Shown: positions 34,839 to 49,223 of the stretch, one piece after another
How positions within the stretch are numbered: position 1 is the stretch's first letter
Layout: each line of letters begins with the position of its first letter
From: Orbilia blumenaviensis
Taxonomy: Eukaryota; Ascomycota; Orbiliomycetes; Orbiliales; Orbiliaceae
Length of the DNA: 64,000 nt
Reading direction: 5' to 3'
Assembly (NCBI GenBank): GCA_036872755.1
Contig: JAVHNS010000011.1
Coordinates: 372,001-436,000 of the forward strand
Notes under the pieces: model-generated
Databases searched by the model: none
Seen by the model: the letters and a program-made list of their open reading frames with translations, nothing else
Told to the model about the DNA's origin: nothing
Position numbers and translations under genes: made by a program

Positions 34839-36880
34839 ATGGCCCCGACTACTGTAGCCGCCTGGGAGCCCTTTCCCATTCAAAGCGCATTTAGTCCACC
34901 GCTCTATATCCAGCGGCGATTCACACCGACATCCTATACAATATATCTCACCGATTTGACGTCGATATGGGCCGAATCGCTCGACAAGGGGACTATCTGT
35001 GATCGCGCCGAAGACCGCAACTGCTCCATAGACCCTTCCACCGATGACTCCCAGTTCCAGATCCTACTGGAGAAGCTAGCGACAGGGGTAACCGGTTTAA
35101 ACCCGTCAGTCACTGTAGATCTCGAGGTCCGTGGGGACACTTTCAACATCAACACCAAGGAAAAGCTCCAGGCCCCATTACAGCCACTAGAATGGCGGTT
35201 TCGTTTGAAGCTGCAGTCTGCCGCTAGCTTTACGAAGCACTTTTCCTTGCCATTGCTGTATTACGGGTCTCTACTGTCGAGGCAGACCAACAGTCTGTTA
35301 ACAATCATCGATGAAAAGGATGCGACCATTGCCAGGCTCCTCGACAAGTTTGAAGAATATAAATTCGACCTCGGTAGCATATTTCCAGGCTACAAGAAAG
35401 GACGAACGCCTCAGGGGAAGGCAAAGGGACTTGTTCCATTTGATAGGGATGCTTGGCAGCAAGAATTGCAAACGGCTGAGTTTGAATCGAAGGTTTCGAA
35501 GGAGCTGGTGAAGACTACGTTCTATCAGTTAGCAAAGAAGGACGAAAAGCTGGAAATCCCACTCCCGAGGGCGCCTGATGTCCAGTGGTGGACAAAGCTA
35601 TCCGGAAAGACAGCAGTTAAGGGCGAGCCAGAGGCCGAACGGACGCCGTTCACGACGCCAAAAAAGCCTCCTCCAAAAACTGTACGGATAAACACCGACT
35701 CCGATGACGACTTTCAGACTCTCCCTTCGTCGCCTATTCGGATCACTGCCATAGAGCCTGAAGTTCCCATGAAAAACCCCCTTGATGATGAAACAGTAGG
35801 CAGTTTTCCGATGTGACACACGCGCACGATTGCCTATACTAACATTGTCAAAAGACAGATGATGAAGACGATGACTTGATGAATACTGTCCCTACACAGG
35901 GATCTCGATCAACCTCAACTTCGCAAAATACTCCTTTGCCTACGAAAAGATCCACTTCACCGGGACGCTCGGAGACGAAAAGCACCTCTCCTAAGCCTGG
36001 TGTAAAGAGGGATCCACAGGATAAATCCAGGTTTGAAGAAAACTTTCGTAGCCAAATGGGATTCCTTGACTCACTGGTAGAGTACGATGAAACTACCAGT
36101 GACTCCAGCTCTGAAGATGAGGCCCCAAGGCCAAAGAAAGTTGCACTCGCCCAACCAAAAACGGGCGGTATCAAGAAGACAATCGGGGGTAGTAAGCAGG
36201 AACCAAGCAAGCCGCCCCGTGACGATTCAGAAGGTTCTAGCAAGCCCCCTGCGCTACCCAAAGTAGAGGAAGAACCAGAAGCCCCCAAACGCCTGGGCAA
36301 GATCAAGGGAACTATTGGAAGCCGCAAACCAGGCGTAGAGCCCGTCAAACGGAAAGAACCAGAGCCAGATAGTGACGTAAGTTCTTTTCCCATCTCCTTT
36401 GCTAGGCAGCCGTCGTGCACTATGCCACACATGTACTTTCATTCTTTAAATAGCATTAAATGTGGTTGAAGTGATAGTCATCACAAGATCCGCAAGCTAA
36501 CAATACTTTTTCTTTTTTTTCTATCAGGAGGAAATGGTCGACCTGGAGCCAGAGGCACCGAAACCACCACCTGTATGGACACCTTTCCTTTGTCTTTCCT
36601 ATCGTATTCTTATCGAAAAAGTGATCGGACACTACTTTCGCGTTCTGCGGAGTACACCAATGCCCTGTTTTCCTATGTGCCGACTAAAATAACCTCCCGA
36701 CGTAGATATCCTGGATGGACAATTACTAACACCCAACATCACAACTAGAAGAAGAAAGCAAAATCAAAATCACCCCCAATTGAAGGTATGGACGAAGACG
36801 CCGCACAAAAAAGACGTGAAGACCTGCAACGGCAACTCGCGGCCAAATCAGCAGGGAAGAAGAGGGGTAGGAGGTTCTAA
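34839..36880 (+). CDS. NEJ1: Non-homologous end-joining factor NEJ1 / XLF (Cernunnos)
   Basis: Four exons: 34839-35795, 35855-36376, 36528-36572 and 36749-36880, giving 551 residues. XLF proteins work with DNA ligase IV-XRCC4 and Ku in double-strand break repair in the nucleus. The N-terminal head (about 1-150) includes WEPFPIQSAFSPPLYIQRRF and a beta-rich stretch ending LEWRFRLKLQ; then SLPLLYYGSLLSRQTNSLL and IIDEKDATIARLLDKFEEY begin the coiled-coil. The middle is a long Ser/Pro/Lys and acidic linker. The protein ends KKRGRRF, a basic-aromatic tail like the Ku-binding motif of XLF. For intron 1, I used the AAAAG acceptor at 35854, the first AG after TACTAAC, because it keeps the acidic frame DETTDDEDDD; the CAG four bases later would break it. 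Exon 3 is 45 nt. Confidence 0.88.
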
Positions 36881-39800
36881 AAATAACATCGAATTGCCTC
36901 GCATGCAACATAGCGGGTGTCCTTGGAGACGAAGTCCCAGGCAGCCCTCTCAATAGTGCTAAGCTCTCCCCTCGATTGTGTAGGAGGAGTAGCAAAGAGT
37001 ACTCCTGATCAGATTATACCAGACACGGTTTAACCACTAAACGTCGGGCCACCCTCAGCCTCACAACGTGTGGTGTTTAAGCACCAAGAGCATATCATTT
37101 CGCCGGCCTTCTTTTGGCCATTATTCTTCCCACCTAATTCACAGCCGTAAACTATTTTCTCCACCCCTCTTTCGGAAAAATCAAGGCATTTAGGCGGTGC
37201 TGCCATTGGTACCATACATAGACGTCGTTTCATTTTCCCAAACATACAAAATCATATTGCTATAACGCCCAAAATTTCGTCATTTTCATTAGCTCCAGAA
37301 GGCAAATACATTTACCTATATAGTAGTATAATCTTCTCCCGTCCCCTTCATTCCATTGGATATAAATGTGATAAATCATCGAATTAATATAATGTCAACC
37401 CCGTCTTTGCAAGGCATTAGCAGTCTGAATCAATGATTGCAAAACAGATAAGCCCGTCAAGTATACAGTATTTGCATTCGCTCACGGTTTTATAAGTACT
37501 TGGTTTTAACTTTCTATTATTTCTTTCCTTAAGTGTACCCAAGTGCAGTAATACCGTGCAAGAACTCGGACAGGCGAACCAATCAAACAATCTGAATAAC
37601 CGGTCTTTATAACTGATTCCAATAGGCAAACACAGTTGCATGAAAACACATGCATGTGCAATATATTGATCTTGTTAACCAGGTCAATTAAACACAAATG
37701 CATAATTAAGCTGGCCCGTCGAGGTCTATGCATGAGACAAGCCAGGCCCAATAATCGATTTGTAATGTTCTAACTGCGAAGGTATCCGTGTTTCGGGCAA
37801 CCTGCAACCAACCAGCACTATTGCGCTCCTGTCTGAGCACGTTAGTTACCAACCATCCACCGACGTTGCGATACCCAAACCACTGTGTACATGTAGGCTA
37901 GGCTCTGTCTTACAAACCACTGCTTCACATTTTGATGTCAATATATCACAAGCGTTCACGATATCGCTCGCACAATTCCGGTTTAATGATAGAATCAGTT
38001 TGTATTTACTTAAGCTAGGACCAATATGGGATATCCGCTTTCGTAAATCTTATATATATACCTATAATTGGCCTCGTAAACTAGCCTCACCTAAAGTCTA
38101 GATGGTCATTCTTCGCTCTAGAGATCTTAGGTTTAGTCGGTCTAGCTACTATCGAGAGTCTATCGATTATTTGCCCTTAGAATTATATTAAGTTGTTTTA
38201 GATTCATCACGACTATGCGTAAGATGGCTAGTAGCCTTATTTTTGGAATATGCTAGCTATATATATGTATCCAATACGATCAGCCCCGAACAACTTTGTA
38301 GAGACAGGTTTGCGAGACTAATTTTCTCCAAGAGTTCTATCGATCCAAGACCATTTTTCTTCCACCTCGAAACGAAGAAATTCTGTGGGTGCTCTGCTTC
38401 TTTGTCAAGCAGGGCCATGGTGCCGGCCTACTAATCAGCGCCTGTCGGATATATACGTATGAACATCATTCTAAATTATTCCGAATATAAATACGATATT
38501 TCTCCTACACAACTCGCTCCCCGATACTGATGTGAGACGTTGGGTACACTGGGCTTTTTGCCCACAAAAAGACCTTGATTGCATATACATGCATGCAACC
38601 ATGGCTAACTCTGATACCAACCGAAATCGTGATAAGTATCGAAACCACGATACCGCAATATATGTATCGCGATATCGGGACGAGCTTCTAATTCATATAT
38701 ATGCATATAATACACTAACTAACCAGGATTCTAACCGCGTGGCATAAAATTTCGAAACCAACTAGTCACACAAAAACCAACATTGTAGCATTCAAACGTG
38801 TAAGACGAGAGGGTGGGAGAGAGTTGAGGGTTTACTATACCTACACCTTTGCATTTTCACACCCCACAATCCGAAAACTCTCAGCTCAAGACGGTGCTTG
38901 CGAGTTTTTAGGATAGGGAAGCTTCGGAAATAAGGACCGTTTTCAAGGTTTCGAAAGAATTACGCTCTCAGCTTTTGACTCTCAAAACTGCAACATATGA
39001 ATATTATAGCGGTACGCTGTGTGGATATACCCGGATATTGCAAGATAGGTATCCGTTTGGATATAAAAACTCTCCGGGAAATGGCTCGGAGACATAAGAA
39101 TCTACGATGAGTTAACGTTACAACCTGAGATTTCAGACTTAGTCAATTGTGCCATACCTAATGGTACTAGGACACTTTGCTAAACAACCTTTTTATTTCT
39201 GCCGAAGTTAATTGAGATACCCCTTACCATTTCTAGCTTTTAGTACGAGGCCAACCGCGAGGTGGTCGTGAGACTGATGCCCCCGGCCATGTGAAATCAT
39301 CAACTTTTTCCTACATACCTTATATTTAAGCCGCTGTAGCATAAGCTTAAAATATTTGGCTGAGTTACACAACGACAAAGCGATTCCGGCTTGAGGGGTA
39401 ACACATCTTTTGTGTAACAGTACTGGGATCGATCTGGGATTTAACTGTTGTCTCGACGGGCAACACTCCGCAGCCTCGGTATCACACCAGGATATACCGA
39501 CACGACATCAAATCACTGAACAGTGCACGTGCGGAAATCTAGCTATAATAGCCTCTTCTTGCCCAGGAGTGATCTTCACGCCTATCGACTACCCTGGTAC
39601 CAACGAAACACGCCATATGCACAACCCGTAGTTGATCATATGCATACGTCGATGAGGTCACTACAGTACTGAGACTCAGTGCTAGTACCTACGCATTATA
39701 GCAGGTGTCTAGAGCTCGAGTGGGCATTTGCAATTGCATAATAAATGGGCTGTAGTATAGTACCAGGCCGACCCACCTTGTAATTATTTCCCCAAATTTC

Positions 39801-42800
39801 TTTTTGGTCTGGTGAAATTAACACTAGCCGTGTCAATAGCTTCTTTTATGTACATGATACATCGATATACGTATACAAACGTGCCATCAAAGCCGAATAC
39901 CACTGTGGTATCCTGAACAAATGCCGATAGTTAGACCAGGAGGCCGGACCGATACATAAAATTGGGGTTTAACACGGCCTAAAGTTATAGTATACTCGGA
40001 CTTAATTCAACTCCAAGCCTTAAGACATGAGGAAAGTTATCCCAACTAAAACATCCTCAAGGATCTCAACTTCTTGTACATCGGGAACGTTTATATATAA
40101 CGTTATATTAGTCCTTAGCTACCCGGTACCCGAGACCGCTCATGGACTAATTCTAGACAGACCCGCCACGTATGCATTGAGACTTAGAAGACTTGACATC
40201 CGAGAATGGGGACAAGACTGCGGGTGCGAAGCTGAAAAAGTCACGAAAAAAACTAGCACGAACGATGCATGAAAGACAGCACTATGGATCGTTCAGAAAC
40301 CCAACCTCAAAAACATCGGCTTGGCCTTGCTAGATTCAGGGCTATAGGTAGCATGCGCTATATATCTGTTACGCAATTGGGCCACGAGGCCATTTTTATC
40401 ACTAACCTCGGGATTCTGACGTTTGTGCCCCTTTTATATTGATCATCATGCCCATGCAATGGATCATAGACCTGCAACTTTTGAACATATATGCATAGAA
40501 AGTGTTCTTTGCGCAAGGGTAATCATTTCTTGAACGAAGCTTCAAGGCTACACCACTAAAAAGCGGCCCGAAGAAAGGGTTTATTTTGCCGGCACCAGCA
40601 GAAGCAGAGTAAAGCTCAATGAGCCGTGCACTCTGCTGGAGAACCCGTAGATCTTCAGACGGAACAGCCTTGGCACCTGCCAGCCATCAGGACCCAAGGC
40701 CGACGCCCCAGCTCAGACATATCTCCGAAAGGTATTATATTATCAGAGGTAGAAATACAGCGCATAGCTAGCCATGCGGCTTTTCAGTGCTCAGTATCTT
40801 CCCGAAAACCATGCCGCTCCCTCGTTGATGAGTTACCGGACGAAACTACAGACACTCTATAGATCTAGTAAGAAGTGTCCTATGTGCGCGGTTACGCAAT
40901 TGTAGGTCAATACTGCTAGCTAGCCATTCCTCGGCCCTGTTTTAGGCTACCATCTATTCCCAAAATAGTGCACCGGCCCATGAACACGGTAGGCATTCAT
41001 CTTTATCTAGATTGTGAACCATCCAGCCATTAGGCCGCCCCCAGCCACCTCTATAACCTAGTCCATTAGCATCATACGGATATAATAATCTCATTTACAA
41101 GGCTAGAGTGTTAGCCAGCCCCCCGAAACCATTGGTTTTACTATTGCTGTAGAAATTGTATATCGGCGATATGTATAGAGGCACCCAAGCGGTTCGTGAT
41201 TCAAGGCTGCAGAGCGGCTGCATGCAAGTTACCGGACCATAGTTAACATGCCTTGATATTGGTCTTACCTGGTCGACCGGTCTCGTAAATCAGCCTCCAC
41301 GAACTAGCCCAGTCTTACCCACCAACATTTAGAAGTTGTGTGGGGGCAGGATAGCTGCCTCATCGTCGAAGCCTCTCTACCATTGCATAACTGTGAAAGG
41401 ATCTCACATTCCAGATATACGTGTACCTACGCAGAAACGGGTCGGCCCAGATATACCTGCAGCAAGAAACTATGCATATGTACATACATGATGCAGATTT
41501 TAACCACGGTAATAGTTCTTACTCTACATTTCAAAGGCCACAAGATTTAAAAATACTTGCTTCAAATCGAATCTTGTCAGCCGAACGGGTCAGTAATACG
41601 TTCTAACAATATCCTCCTATGTAGCTGTGCCTGTTAATTGCGATTGCCCAACTGCAAGCTTAGTGCAGAGCTGCAGAGAGGGAGTCGAGTCTCCTACACC
41701 CCAACCAATCATATCAAATAATGTTGGTTTGTGCCACCGCCCAACAGAATCCTGATGCACGAAATTCCTGGCTTGACAGGAAGGTCCTGTGGCTCTGTCT
41801 AAACCTACCAAACCACGCGCTGCTATACTTTTTGGCAGAAAGACATAATTAACTATAGTAGCAACATGAGGCTAACCACAGAAGGCCTTAAGGTGTGGGA
41901 TGATGATAGTCCCATGGAATCTCAAGACATATCCCTAAAGATATTAATATCTTGTACGCGTAATATTCCAGGTTAATGAATGCTGTATTCCAGGCCTTTC
42001 TAGACATACAGGGCCGCATCGTTTTGGGGACTTCCTTATAGTGCGGCCCGGTATCAGCCCGAGCAGAACACAAATACAGTGCCAGCTAGTGCGCCTTGGG
42101 CATCGAAGGATGGTATTTGTGCAGATCAAAATGCAGGAACCCAGCAGGAGCCAGTAGTTACTACGTAACAAGCATCGCGATACAGCCACAGATGATACAA
42201 GCCTGTTACGAAACCGTGGCTCCCCTTTCTCTAACCTCGAACAGTTAGAAACCTACATCTACAATCCATGTCCTTGACGAAAAAAAAAAAGGACATAATA
42301 AATCCACACAGAAAAAATCCCGAAAGGTACATAATGGGCAAACCCATGGCGCCCGTCAAAATCTGAACCTTTTTCTTTTTCATTGTTTCTTCCGCCATCA
42401 TCATGCCAGGAACACCCGTTGTTGTTTGCTTGTAATAATTCTGTTGCATATGCGCCCAAGCTAGTGCAAAAAGTTAATTTACGATGATTATCTAGGAATA
42501 AGATCTCCTCATTAATACAGTGGCTGCACACCACCAGCTAGAAAATCAATGAAGGAAAAGGGCCCCAAGGTGGATCCGTAGGTAGGGATCCCGGGTCTTG
42601 GAAAAAGGCGTAGCTTGGCTAGGAAATATATATGCAAGGGTTGTCGAGCGTCGAATGGAAATCCATAGACGCATTGAAAGAAGCTGCATCGATGGCTGCA
42701 CGCTACACGGAGTCTGCAGGCTCGCCAACCACATGGCAATTTAAGCTGAGCTATCCGGCCCACACACACGTTTTAGCATTCGATAGCGACTACCACGTGG

Positions 42801-44286
42801 CCCCCGGTAGACGCATTTCGAGGCGAAAACCACATGGGCATCCAGGTACCAAAGCTTAAAACCTATAGATGGCGTTGCATATATATCACAGACACCCCAT
42901 ACACTAGTTAAATTCGTAATTTCTGCCGTGTTCGAGGTTATCGTAACTTTTCCGAATCTGCCGCCGACACGGCTCCTAGCTTTACCAGATAGGGAATATG
43001 CCTCGTGGTCCAGCTCGTCGATCACTAACTAAGATATAGTGGCTGGTGTCTATAATATGACCCCCTTGAATAATAGTATCATAGAGTGGCAGGTCACAAA
43101 TAGGATCTCTAACTGCAATTTCCCGTGTCTGTGAAAGAGTTTGCATCTTCCTTTGCACTAAACGGGTATACAAAGTACCTATCGACGGCGAATAGGGATT
43201 CGATTCAGCCGAACCCCTGCAGAATAGACGGCACCGAGGCACGTTCGCTAAGCATCGCGTGGCAGGAAGTAAGACCCTTTTCTGCATAGACTGTATGTAT
43301 TCCAAAGGCTATGTATCGACAGTTAAGGAAAAGGAGGCCGAACCGGTACCTCGTATCCCGCTTCTTAGCCTAGACGGATAGGCCTCCCATATCGGTGTGA
43401 AATTCCGATCTGACAGACCCAACCATAGTTACGAATTCTCGCGTGGGCATGGCATGAAGCTTGGGTTTGATCGTACATACCAGCATATTCCTTACCCCGC
43501 AGTCTTTTCCACTCAAGATGTAACCCTAGCTGCAGCGTCCTACGCAGCTCATTTCACACATTCACAATGCATAGCAGCAGGAGGGTAAGGAAACAGGGCC
43601 TGGGTTGCTCGAACAGAGAGCGACTCGACCACTCACGTTATCGTTCGGGCTCATTCACTCCTGCAAGAACTCTTGGACGCAGCCCTTCATTCGCTTCTGT
43701 CAGCGTGGGAGGCTAAATGGCCACGAGGTTGAGTGGAGAAAGATTGTGCATGAAGGGCGGGCGCTTAGTGTTTGGATTCGTCGAATATACCACACCGTCT
43801 ATGTGTTGAGGTGAGGTTAGGCCTGCTGATTGGTCTGTGCCTAACCGAAAGTGGGCACGGACTTCTGTCCTGCAGAATTCGAATGGTAAATGCCGAGATA
43901 TCATATTTTTTGTTCAAGTCCTCCGCCATAGTCTGGTGTATGTGCAGATACATTACATTGTTTGTCCTACGGTTCTGACACAGGATAATGTGTAATGCTT
44001 ACGCTGTGCTATCCCCACAACCTTCTCCCAGGCTATAGTTGTTCGATTCGAACAAGAATGAACCTCATGCCACGGTGCCAAGTATATGCATGGAATGTTC
44101 GTTTGAGGGGTAATATCACTTGAGTGATCTATAGCTGGATGTTGGCTAGCCAATACGTCTACACACGATAATTCACCACAGGCGTAAGCTTCAGAACTCT
44201 TCAACCTAAAGATTACAAAACCAAGGCATTCGATCAAGCACTGCTGTTTTAAAAAAATGAGCTCTAGTAAAATTGATTTTTGCACT

Positions 44287-44332
44287 AGAATTTGCATAAT
44301 ACATCCCATAGAATTTGCATAATACATCCCAT
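44287..44332. repeat. Perfect tandem duplication of a 23-base unit
   Basis: Two exact, adjacent copies (44287-44309 and 44310-44332) of a unit beginning AGAATTTGCATAATAC and ending CCCAT. It is a recent duplication by slippage or end joining. Confidence 0.95.
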
Positions 44333-45757
44333 CTTCGCATATTCCGCATTAAAAGACCGACATATGTAATCAAGCAAGCGATTGCGGCAAAGCCAGGCGT
44401 CTGGTTCGGACGGTGATGTCCCGAGCTAAGGCATTAGCACCCAAGAAAACCCCACCCGTGTCGACATGACAAGGTCGTAGGATCAAACAATAATCTCGTA
44501 GATGATCATGTTCGAACGAAGACGACGATATATCTAATATTAGCAGCATTTCTGAAGATATGTTGTGCACATACGTACAGATATGCATATACGTTCTCGA
44601 TCGGTCCAAGGATATAGCGCACAGCACAAGAGAAAAGGAAAAAAAAGAGCTCCTGCATGCGTCAGAAACCCTTCATGCCCACGTTTTTTTCCATTGCAGA
44701 CGACCCGCGGCCGCCCGCACACCCTCACGAGGAAATGGGAAAAAGACGCAATTTCCCTGGCCAGCCTCATGAACAGAGGAACATGTCTGTGTGACAAGAT
44801 AAATAGCATTTCGACGCTCCCCGGCGCATCCTGGGGCGAACAAAAAAGGTTGGCTCGGTTGGTGGCCCTTGTAAAATTGTGGTTTCGAAGAAGCCTTCCA
44901 GAATGCTTCCAAAAACAAGCATAAGCTGAAACCTGCAGGGGCTTCCACTAGCAACCCAGACCCACTGCAGAGCTGATTCTTGCAGCAATCATATCAGATG
45001 ATGCCTCTTTTCGACTCGGAAAGCGGGTGCGAAAATAATAAGAAAAATGAAAAATAACAAAAAGCGGATAGTCCGATAGCTGAAGGTGCTCCTCTGGAAG
45101 GAATGTTATCGTGATGCCCCGTAGACGGCTCATTGCATTGCATTGTATGTATGTATGGCACCGTGTTAGAGGCTTAATGCTCGGGCACTTGGCTCCCCGA
45201 ACGTTAGCCTCAGCATTTGGGCGTGTGGGTCAATTACGATAGTATTGCTGGATGGCGCAAGACGCTATTGGAGCCATCTCCACCGCTTCACGGATGACGT
45301 ATGAATGACATTCCGATATTCAGGGAGAGAGTGTTTCAGGAACTTCTAGAAGAACTGTCACCGACCAGCTGGTGGCTTCTCTAACCCATGCCCTTGCAAC
45401 ACTCAATTCTGCCGCCGCGATTGCTCTTTCTACCCCTGGGCTGTTATCGATAAAGTAATTAACATAACCTCCCAGAGCAGCATGAGTACCAACGAAATTA
45501 AAACGAGCCCCAAGCTTTCCTTCTTCGCTCGTGCTCGCCACAGGTTGACCACGAAGCGAAAGTGGTTCCCCAAACAAAAACGCTTGAGCGCTTCTCTCGC
45601 GACATGAAAAAAAGGTCCGGTTCCTGAAAATCCGTCCCGGATCCCACTCGACCTTCCAAATTTATCATCTCGAGTATGCAGGTACCGTCTCAAATAAAGG
45701 CCGGAAAGGGTCAGAGCGGAGGATTTTCCTCCCCACCGCCAAATTAACAATCGCAAG

Positions 45758-45776
45758 ATCTCGTACCTGAAGCTAG
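45758..45776 (+). repeat. 19-base dispersed direct repeat, copy A
   Basis: The string ATCTCGTACCTGAAGCTAG occurs here and again, identically and in the same orientation, at 49224-49242. Flanks share at most short scraps. Confidence 0.8.
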
Positions 45777-47460
45777 GGCTAGTATCAATTTCGCGATTTA
45801 ACCTGCCGAGATTTCAGCCACTTGAAAAAAATTGACAAGAACCGTTTGATGCAAAAGCTTGCGCTTGCTGAGATAAAACGCCCCCAGAATCTATTACATA
45901 CACCATGTCCAGACGCCCATCGAAGCAACAACTTTTTTGGATTGCTCTAATTTATCATGCTAGTTACATACCAGGTCATGTATCATGCACCCACATTACG
46001 CCAAAAATAATATTCCTTTCCCATAGAATGTAATATATTCAACCCCCATTCGGACTGTTTCGCGGTATAGGCGATTAGCCACGTGCTGAATTCCCTCTAC
46101 CCCATGGCCTTAACGGGCATGATCTGAAGCTGTGTATATGCAGGTACCGTACACGCACCCCTGTATATTCAGTGGGTATTGATATGATATCCCTCCCCTT
46201 GAAAGACCAAAAAAGGCCTTTGACCGGTAGACGGTCCGTGAGTAATTCTATATTTATGCACTTCGCGAAAGAAAACAGAGTTGAAAAAGATGTGATCCTA
46301 AAGATGTATCTATAGTACGAAACGCCGAATAGCATACTGTAATACGAATGTAATATACTCCAAACCAACATCATCTTCTTGTTTACCACAAGAGGCTCAA
46401 TCACCGAACATTTCACGTAGAACCGTTGCACACGCTCAAGTATTGAAACACTGCATAAACTCCACCAGATCACAAGGCCTTTTTGTCGTGGCTGAACATC
46501 CCACGCCACAGATCCTAAAACTTGACTCGGAATCAGCCGATCGACTTTTCCCCCAGGGACACTACCTTACTACCATTGCACAATCCTCTATCAATGTATG
46601 ATCAAGCGATTGATGTAACGGTATACATGGTAAAGCACATTTGTTTCACGACATCCCGTCAACTAACACAGCATGTCAATCCCAGGATGATACTAAAACA
46701 TCGGCAACAATTTCCCTATCATTCCTTGAAGTTTTCTTAAAATAACGGCATTTATGTGCTTCAATATAACTTTTACATGTATACAGTGTAGGATATTTCT
46801 ATCAAGACGAAACTTGTGCAAATGTCAATCTGCAATAGATGAGCGTTGTAAACCCACGGACCTCTAGCATAAGTGCTTATCGGAAGCTGCCGAACACGAG
46901 CACCAGCAAAAAAACAAACAGCCCCATATATCCAACAGACGCTTCACAGGGCTGTAATTCCGAGAAAGCATGAACACCAGACGCGAGCCATTCGTAATGC
47001 CCCGTCGTTTCCATTTCTCTTGGAAATTACAAATACTATAATCACATATCTCAACTGACTCAGTGTGAAGCTCTCATAGTTACTACTTAATTGCCGTTTT
47101 ATATGCAAGTATGATATGATAATAAGAACAAGAAGGGAGATAAAACAGTACTAGCGGGGAGACGGACAGGGTGGCTGGCGATCGGGCGCAGCCGGCAAAG
47201 TCAAGCTAAGCTGTGTAGATAATCTACTGGTTCATTCGTTTGTAATTAATCTATTGGCAATTTGATTAACTTTCCCTCGGCGCTTGAACCTGTGAATGAT
47301 GTAACTGATTGCAATCCTGTGAACTATAAGGCCATTACCATGTCAAAAACAGAAAAAGGGAATCTCGCAACTGTAGTTTCAAGAAAACCATTAGTGATAC
47401 ATAGGGAGAAAAAGTTTAATGAATGGAACGAGTTCCTTTGATCTCGATTCTTCCTTCCTC

Positions 47461-47520
47461 ATCGGACCTCATCGGACCTCATCGGACCTCATCGGACCTC
47501 ATCGGACCTCATCGGACCTC
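47461..47520. repeat. Minisatellite, six perfect 10-base units
   Basis: The unit ATCGGACCTC is repeated six times without error, with a partial unit at each side (CCTC before, ATCG after). Confidence 0.97.
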
Positions 47521-47739
47521 ATCGCATGCATCGTCAGGCCACTAAAATTCAGACGAATCTTAGAACAGTGTTAGGACATCTACCGAGCCAACGGGCTTCG
47601 CTAGCTGTATTTCCCGAAGCTAGATCTAATACCCGTTATTGGAATGAGAGACATTTTTCAGGTACCATCTCATCAAAGCTAGCTAGTTAGATTGCAAAGA
47701 TAACGGGTTCAGAAACTCGAAATGGGTCAAGACGACTCA

Positions 47740-47742
<3 letters not shown>

Positions 47743-47770
<28 letters not shown>
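47743..47770 (+). repeat. Poly(A) tract, 28 bases
   Basis: Uninterrupted A run on the plus strand in the gene-poor block, preceded by GACGACTCAAGC and followed by CGCCATCTG. No target-site duplication was recognised. Confidence 0.9.
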
Positions 47771-49223
47771 CGCCATCTGATCACAATCCAGATGAAGGCC
47801 AAGCCGCGTTCCTGAATCGAACCGGTTCGCTAGCTCCTTCTCTCTTGACTCCTCTCTTCCACCTCGTCTAAAGTAGCACGGACATTTTTGATTTAGGTAC
47901 TAAAAAGCTTGGAATAGCCGGTCGCGATCGTTGGCTCGCCCCAAAAAAAGGCGAACAAAAACTACTTGAGTTCGAGACTCAAATAACAACCCAAATCCTT
48001 GCCGAAACATCTTAATAGGCCCGTCAATGCGATGCGAAAATACCTTGACCCAGACCCTTCCTCTTCGGGCCCTATCATACCCAGCAATAGAAGTATAGCA
48101 CCAGCCAATTCAACAGGGTGGGGAAAACCCACCCAAGCTGACAAACACCAAGGCCAAGGTTGACCAGTTGTGGTATTTTCTTTTTTCGTCTTTTGCCCCA
48201 CCTTCTTTGCTCTCGCTGGATGACTATAACGAAAAAAAGCAGTGTTAAAAGTAAAGTTAAGTTTGCTCTTATGAAACAAGCACTATACTTCCATACATAC
48301 AGATTTTTTGGAGCTCTCTCTCTGTACTTTTCGCGCCCGGCAGCCCAGCCGGCCCACAGCATGTATGTACGGACACCGTATCTCAACTTAATTCTCAATC
48401 TGTACTCGAAATTGAGAAAAGAAGGGGAAAACGAAAGAAGGATGGTCGATGAAGCTCGCCAGTGGAGCTGGACTTAACTGAAGCTAAAGCATCTACCACC
48501 ACACACACATATAACAATAAAAGGTTTGATTTGATTTCGGGGCCAAGATAATACTACACCCTGCCCAGTGTGGAGTACATACATCCATCAAGATCGAGTT
48601 TCTAGAAGGAACAAAAAAAAGACACCGCAGCTAGCAGTAGAAATGCGCAATATCTTGTGTCATCGTCATCCACTTTTTCTCCACTCCACCCGTACGTAGG
48701 GGTATGTATTTAAAAAGAGTTAAACAGTACAAGTAGGATCCTACATACCATTACATACCCACCAGGTTCACCCCAGTTACGTTTTCCCTTAGCTAACAAT
48801 ATCATGAAGTACCAAGATCTGTATGTAACACATACGAAAGAAAGTGAAATGAAGATCCGGTATCCCCTTATGTATATACACCGTTTTACTATAAACTATA
48901 TCTAATAGCAGATAGATATTCGAACTCAAACCTGCACCGGCCTTCCCGGGGCCAATGCATGTAATATGTAATGTAATGTCATTTACTCTTCAAAAGAAAA
49001 AAGGCCTGAGCTTAACCGTCACAGCCCCCCAGCCTCTATCCGTAAGCCGATTTTGAAGCCGAAATCAAAAAGCCTGGATAACTTAACTCCTCAAAACTAT
49101 CAGCCCCTCCCAGCTACATCGAAGCCGGACGAGAAAAGAAGAAAAAAAGGACTCTAACAAAACCAAAGTGGAGGTCCCTTGGCCAAAGGGTGGACCTTGG
49201 GAGGGAGCGGTTTTCAGCAAGGA

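Noticed and set aside
44540..45756. Overlapping frames up to 119 codons on both strands
   Set aside because: No domain recognised; could be decayed element sequence but cannot be supported as a gene.
47805..47835. GGTTCGATTC-like B box on the minus strand, possible tRNA
   Set aside because: The T-arm cannot form a 5-bp stem and no matching A box or acceptor stem was found.
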